Shown piece by piece: positions 44,853-48,147 of a DNA stretch of 48,147 nt. Position 1 is the first letter of the stretch. Each line of letters starts with the position of its first letter. The notes below the pieces were generated by a model, which saw only the letters and a list, made by a program, of their open reading frames with translations, made no database searches and had not been told where the DNA came from. The translations under genes and the position numbers were made by a program. The stretch lies in contig JALHST010000057.1 in NCBI GenBank assembly GCA_022865355.1, positions 1 to 48,147 on the forward strand. The letters run 5' to 3'. This DNA is from Maribacter sp. Lineage in GTDB: Bacteria > Bacteroidota > Bacteroidia > Flavobacteriales > Flavobacteriaceae.

Positions 44853-45890
44853 ATGAAAGATGAAACCACATACTTGCTCAAAACTTTGATACGTCAAATT
44901 TATCTTTGCTGTGGTGGTATGGTTTTAGTATCATTAATAACCTTACTGCTTTATTTTAATGTCTTTTCCCAAGATAATTTTCAACCAGCGGAAACAACCA
45001 GTACGCCCAGTGATCCAGAATATGATGCAACCCGCTTAAACGATTCCGAGGAAAATAAAATCATAAAATACGGCCATGAACTCTTTGTAAATACGCCCAA
45101 GTACATAGGTCCGGATAATGGCAAGCAAGAATTCATTTTTACCGGAAATAGACTTGCCTGCAACAATTGCCACCTGTATTCGGGAACAAAACCATTTTCT
45201 GCTTCCTTGATTGGAATCGTAAATAGATTTCCACAGTTTAGGGCAAGGGAGAACAAAATTGGTACAATTGAGGAACGCATAAATGGCTGCATGGAACGGA
45301 GTATGAATGGCAAGCCCTTACCGCTCGATGGTAATGCGATGAAAGCCTTTGTTCAGTACCTTACGTGGCTAAGTCGATTTGCGCCGAAAGATGGGGAAAT
45401 AGAAGGTCAAGGCTTCGTGAAAATTGAAATTCCGAACAGAAAAGTTGATCTTGCCAATGGAGAAAGGGTTTTTAAAATGACCTGCGTCGAATGCCATGGC
45501 CTGGATGGCCAGGGTAAAAAAGCCTCGGGTAGTTTTGCCTATGAATATCCTCCACTTTGGGGGCCAGATTCGTTTAATAACGGTGCGGGCATGAATCGTG
45601 CCATCACGGCCGCCCAATTTATCAAGGCCAATATGCCCTTTGGAACGACCTTTGACGCTCCTTTGCTTACGGATGAAGAAGCGTACGATGTGGCCGGTTA
45701 TATTACTCAACAAAAAAGGCCCATTAAAGCCCATACCGAGAAAGATTTTCCCGATTTGAAGAAAAAACCTGTATCTACACCCTATCCCCCATATGCAGAT
45801 TTATTCCCTTTGGAACAACACCAACTAGGACCTTTTCAGCCAATAATAAACTATTACAAACAGAAGTATAACACAACTAAAACCAAATAA
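44853..45890 (+). CDS. TsdA-like dihaem cytochrome c
   Basis: Periplasmic or membrane-anchored cytochrome of 345 residues. A hydrophobic helix at about residues 19-36 serves as a signal or anchor. Two haem-binding motifs are present, CNNCH (103-107) and CVECH (211-215). Between them is INGCMERSMNGKPLP, whose Cys146 matches the unusual Cys haem ligand of thiosulfate dehydrogenase TsdA; ANMPFG (Met261) is a likely ligand of the second haem. TsdA oxidises two thiosulfate to tetrathionate or runs in reverse. The next two genes, both DsrE-like, strengthen the link with sulfur. A SoxA-like or generic cytochrome is the alternative. Confidence 0.85.
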   Translation: MKDETTYLLKTLIRQIYLCCGGMVLVSLITLLLYFNVFSQDNFQPAETTSTPSDPEYDATRLNDSEENKIIKYGHELFVNTPKYIGPDNGKQEFIFTGNRLACNNCHLYSGTKPFSASLIGIVNRFPQFRARENKIGTIEERINGCMERSMNGKPLPLDGNAMKAFVQYLTWLSRFAPKDGEIEGQGFVKIEIPNRKVDLANGERVFKMTCVECHGLDGQGKKASGSFAYEYPPLWGPDSFNNGAGMNRAITAAQFIKANMPFGTTFDAPLLTDEEAYDVAGYITQQKRPIKAHTEKDFPDLKKKPVSTPYPPYADLFPLEQHQLGPFQPIINYYKQKYNTTKTK

Positions 45891-45897
45891 ATGTATT

Positions 45898-46578
45898 ATG
45901 AGCACAATAAATAATAATTCTAGACGACAATTTATCGGAGCTATGGCCCTTGGTGCAACAGCAAGCACCATTGCGGTACTTACAAATCCCATTTATGCGA
46001 ATTCCCCTGCGGTCAACGCTTCAAAGATGAATGATGCGGATAAATGGTTTGAAAAAATCAAAGGAACACATCGAATTGTTTATGATGGCGCTACCCCCCA
46101 TGGCGGGTTCCCGATTATCTGGAATTGGGCATTTTACATGACCAATAATGAAACCGGTACCAAAGATGCCGATATGACCGCTATGACCGTATTAAGACAT
46201 AGTGCCTTAGGACTAGCTTTGGAAGACCGTCTGTGGGCGAAATATAATCTCGGGGAGGTCTTTGGCATCAATGATCATGCCACGGGAAAACCATCGCTAC
46301 GAAACCCCTATTATGAGCCGAAAGAAGGGGACTTTCCTTTGCCCGGCATTGATGGAATAAAACGTTTGCAGGAACGGGGTGCTATGTTTTGTGCTTGTGA
46401 TCTGGCCACCAAGGTATATAGCAATTCAGTGGCCCAGAAAATGAACTTGGATCCAGCGCAGGTATATGCAGATTGGGTCAGTGGTATTCTCCCTGGAATT
46501 CAACCTGTTCCTTCAGGGGTTTGGGCACTTGGTCGGGCTCAAGAGCACGGTTGTGGGTACATATTTGCAGGGGATTAA
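45898..46578 (+). CDS. Tat-exported protein with a DsrE-like C-terminal domain
   Basis: 226 residues. The N-terminus NNSRRQFIGAMALGATAST is a twin-arginine signal, so the protein folds, perhaps with a cofactor, before export. Residues 45-225 form one domain beginning with GTHRIVYDGATPHGGF. Its C-terminal part (AMFCACDLATKV, then LPGIQPVPSGVWALGRAQEHGCGYIF) has the same order of a Cys segment, an LPG-VP turn and a GYI strand as the secreted DsrE protein encoded next, so I infer a DsrE fold. The start is 7 bases after the cytochrome stop: a tight operon. The function is unknown; carrying or reducing sulfur is a guess from context. Confidence 0.72.
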   Translation: MSTINNNSRRQFIGAMALGATASTIAVLTNPIYANSPAVNASKMNDADKWFEKIKGTHRIVYDGATPHGGFPIIWNWAFYMTNNETGTKDADMTAMTVLRHSALGLALEDRLWAKYNLGEVFGINDHATGKPSLRNPYYEPKEGDFPLPGIDGIKRLQERGAMFCACDLATKVYSNSVAQKMNLDPAQVYADWVSGILPGIQPVPSGVWALGRAQEHGCGYIFAGD

Positions 46579-46699
46579 AAATAATCATGGGCGATTTAAC
46601 GGCTATATTATGAACAATGCCAGAACAAAATGTCACTGTTCGCCGACATTTTCGATGGTTAATTATAATTGCCTTTTTATAATATTTAATTAAAACAGG

Positions 46700-47113
46700 A
46701 TGAAATCATATGTAAACATAGTATTCTGTTGCTTAATTGCCTCAATCGGCTTTGGGCAAGAAAAACCGGTAAAAATAGTATTTGATGTAACAAGCAGTAA
46801 CATAGCTGTTCATCAATCTGCCGTTCGGCACATGACCATGATGTCTAATGCATACCCCGATTCAAAGTTCGAAATGGTTGTGTATAGTGGAGCTTATGAA
46901 ATGATGGTCAAAGACAAATCTGCTGTTTCGAAAGAAATAGAAACACTGGCCAAAAACAAAAACGTTGATTTAGTGGTATGCCAAGCGTCATTGAATCGTC
47001 ATAAGATAGAGGCTTCTCAGTTGTTACCAGGTGTCCGGGCAGTTCCCGATGGCATTTTGGAGATAATTGAAAAAGAAGGACTGGGTTGGGGATATATAAA
47101 GGAAGCGCATTAA
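46700..47113 (+). CDS. Secreted DsrE-family protein
   Basis: 137 residues with a Sec signal peptide (MKSYVNIVFCCLIASIGFGQ) and then a DsrE-type domain: VKIVFDVTSS, EMVVYSGAYEMM, a single Cys in LVVCQASLNRHKI (about residue 95), and LPGVRAVPDGILEIIEKEGLGWGYI at the end. In sulfur oxidisers, DsrE proteins carry sulfur as a persulfide on a Cys; Cys95 is the candidate here. It lies 121 bases after the Tat protein gene on the same strand. Confidence 0.85.
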   Translation: MKSYVNIVFCCLIASIGFGQEKPVKIVFDVTSSNIAVHQSAVRHMTMMSNAYPDSKFEMVVYSGAYEMMVKDKSAVSKEIETLAKNKNVDLVVCQASLNRHKIEASQLLPGVRAVPDGILEIIEKEGLGWGYIKEAH

Positions 47114-47259
47114 AAAAATCGGATGGCACTAAGGGGTTTTAAAAAGTTTCCAATAAGAATTGCCAACAAGGTAAGTTCTAGTATGGCATTGAATTATTTG
47201 TAAGACCGGAATAATTTTAAGTGGCATTGACCTTTTCTTCAATGACTATTTAAGATATT

Positions 47260-48147
47260 TTATAATTGCAAATAGTTCTGTAATAAATAAATCGTCAATA
47301 TCCCCCAAAAAGTACCCGTCGCCATGCTTAGAATGGCCAAAACAATGGCGTGTGGCATCCATTTTACTTCATAGGCGGCGGTCACTGCCGGGGCAGTGGC
47401 AATGCCCCCCACATTGGCCATACTCGCAATGGGCACCCAGGCCATGTGGATGTTCAACAATTTGGCGATAATCATCATAAAAATAAAATGGCCTAGTAAC
47501 CAAATGATCAGGAACAGCAGGAAAGCCGTATTAAAACCCAGGGTTGCAAACTGCAATTTCAATCCCAGCACCGCCATGACCACAAGAATCAGGATGCCCC
47601 CGGCCTTTAGGGTAAATCGAAAATTCCAATGGGGAAAGAGATTACTTAAGGCCAAACCTGCTAGTGAAAGTATGACAATCCGCCCGATAAAGCTATCAAT
47701 CAAGGCATTGCACATCAATACCGTCACCAAAAGAATAGCCGCACACGCCCACGGGGGCATTTTATATTCGGTGTCGGTCCTCATTTCTTCGGGCATTGCG
47801 GTATCGGAAATTCGGAATGTACGATTCAGCCAATCGCTTTTTTTGATACACTGGAACATCAATATCGTCCAGATGTTCACGAGGATATTGTCCATTACCA
47901 ATACCGATAAAAATATATTCTCAGGACATTCGACCAACTCCTTCAACACCAATTGACTTGTGCTCCCCCCGATCCAGCTACCAACGATGGGGGGAATGCC
48001 CTTCCAATAGCCTTGCGTAATCAAGGTTTTTGAAACCAAATCGGTATCGACTAGCCCTACCGTCAACAAGACAGGAAAAAGGGCTATAAAAAAAGAACCT
48101 GCAACAAAAAGGAAGATGGGTTTCCAGCCAATGGCTTTTAACTGTCC
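47260..48147 (-). CDS. DUF819-type membrane protein, 5' end outside the window
   Basis: The C-terminal 295 residues of an integral membrane protein; the frame is open to the window edge (LKAIGWKPIFLFVAGSFF), so the N-terminus is missing. It has about eight hydrophobic segments and resembles the DUF819 (YjcL-like) family: GYWKGIPPIVGSWIGGSTSQ, then WVPIASMANVGGIATAPAVTAAY, a Gly/Ala-rich re-entrant-like segment typical of ion-coupled carriers. The function of the family is unsettled. Confidence 0.85.
   Translation of the reverse strand, partial: GQLKAIGWKPIFLFVAGSFFIALFPVLLTVGLVDTDLVSKTLITQGYWKGIPPIVGSWIGGSTSQLVLKELVECPENIFLSVLVMDNILVNIWTILMFQCIKKSDWLNRTFRISDTAMPEEMRTDTEYKMPPWACAAILLVTVLMCNALIDSFIGRIVILSLAGLALSNLFPHWNFRFTLKAGGILILVVMAVLGLKLQFATLGFNTAFLLFLIIWLLGHFIFMMIIAKLLNIHMAWVPIASMANVGGIATAPAVTAAYEVKWMPHAIVLAILSMATGTFWGILTIYLLQNYLQL

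Overview
The window looks like a chromosomal segment of a marine member of the Flavobacteriaceae (Bacteroidota), in the general neighbourhood of Maribacter, Zobellia or Arenibacter. The evidence is the TAnnTTTG type of -7 promoter box in front of many genes, the absence of clear Shine-Dalgarno sequences, an IPExxxVDY-type small protein between rnc and pyk, a viroplasmin-type RNase H, an OmpA protein with thrombospondin type 3 repeats, and a 632-codon amidophosphoribosyltransferase of the Bacteroidota type. The genus is an inference; nothing in the window fixes it.

Layout. 1-9674 is housekeeping: the end of dinB, the minus-strand operon acpP-fabF-rnc-IPExxxVDY-pyk, then purN-rnhA, a PfkB kinase and an amidophosphoribosyltransferase gene broken by one in-frame stop. 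9675-10740 has no protein gene but carries four copies of a small RNA gene, each with its own promoter box and terminator hairpin. 10741-20813 holds sod, an AddA-like helicase-nuclease, kbl, an abundant-type OmpA protein, an AddB-like nuclease and an SDR enzyme. 20944-28517 is a seven-gene minus-strand operon, kdgK-eda-dctPQM-uxaB-uxaA, for importing a uronate or hexonate and degrading it through altronate, 2-keto-3-deoxygluconate and KDPG. 28808-31551 is a cassette of alpha/beta hydrolase, phosphoribosyltransferase and erythromycin-esterase-like protein.

31552-34866 is gene-poor and looks accessory: a patatin-like phospholipase, a stand-alone TIR protein, a decayed TIR-like fragment, several palindromes, and a tRNA-Ala(GGC). 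34867-44228 returns to dense core genes: a tandem universal stress protein, a GNAT-MATE-enoyl-CoA hydratase-small membrane protein run, queD, lpxH, an MFS exporter, recJ and a divergent OsmC/AhpD-like pair. 44853-47113 is a compact exported redox module: a TsdA-like dihaem cytochrome c followed by two exported proteins that both seem to carry a DsrE-type fold, one with a Tat signal and one with a Sec signal. The window ends inside a DUF819-type membrane protein.

The two items most worth following up are the four-copy small RNA array at 9768-10669, with compensatory changes in its terminator stems and a fixed 5-nt distance from promoter to RNA, and the TsdA/double-DsrE module at 44853-47113, which suggests periplasmic sulfur chemistry. 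All functional statements come from reading motifs by eye; no database search was possible.
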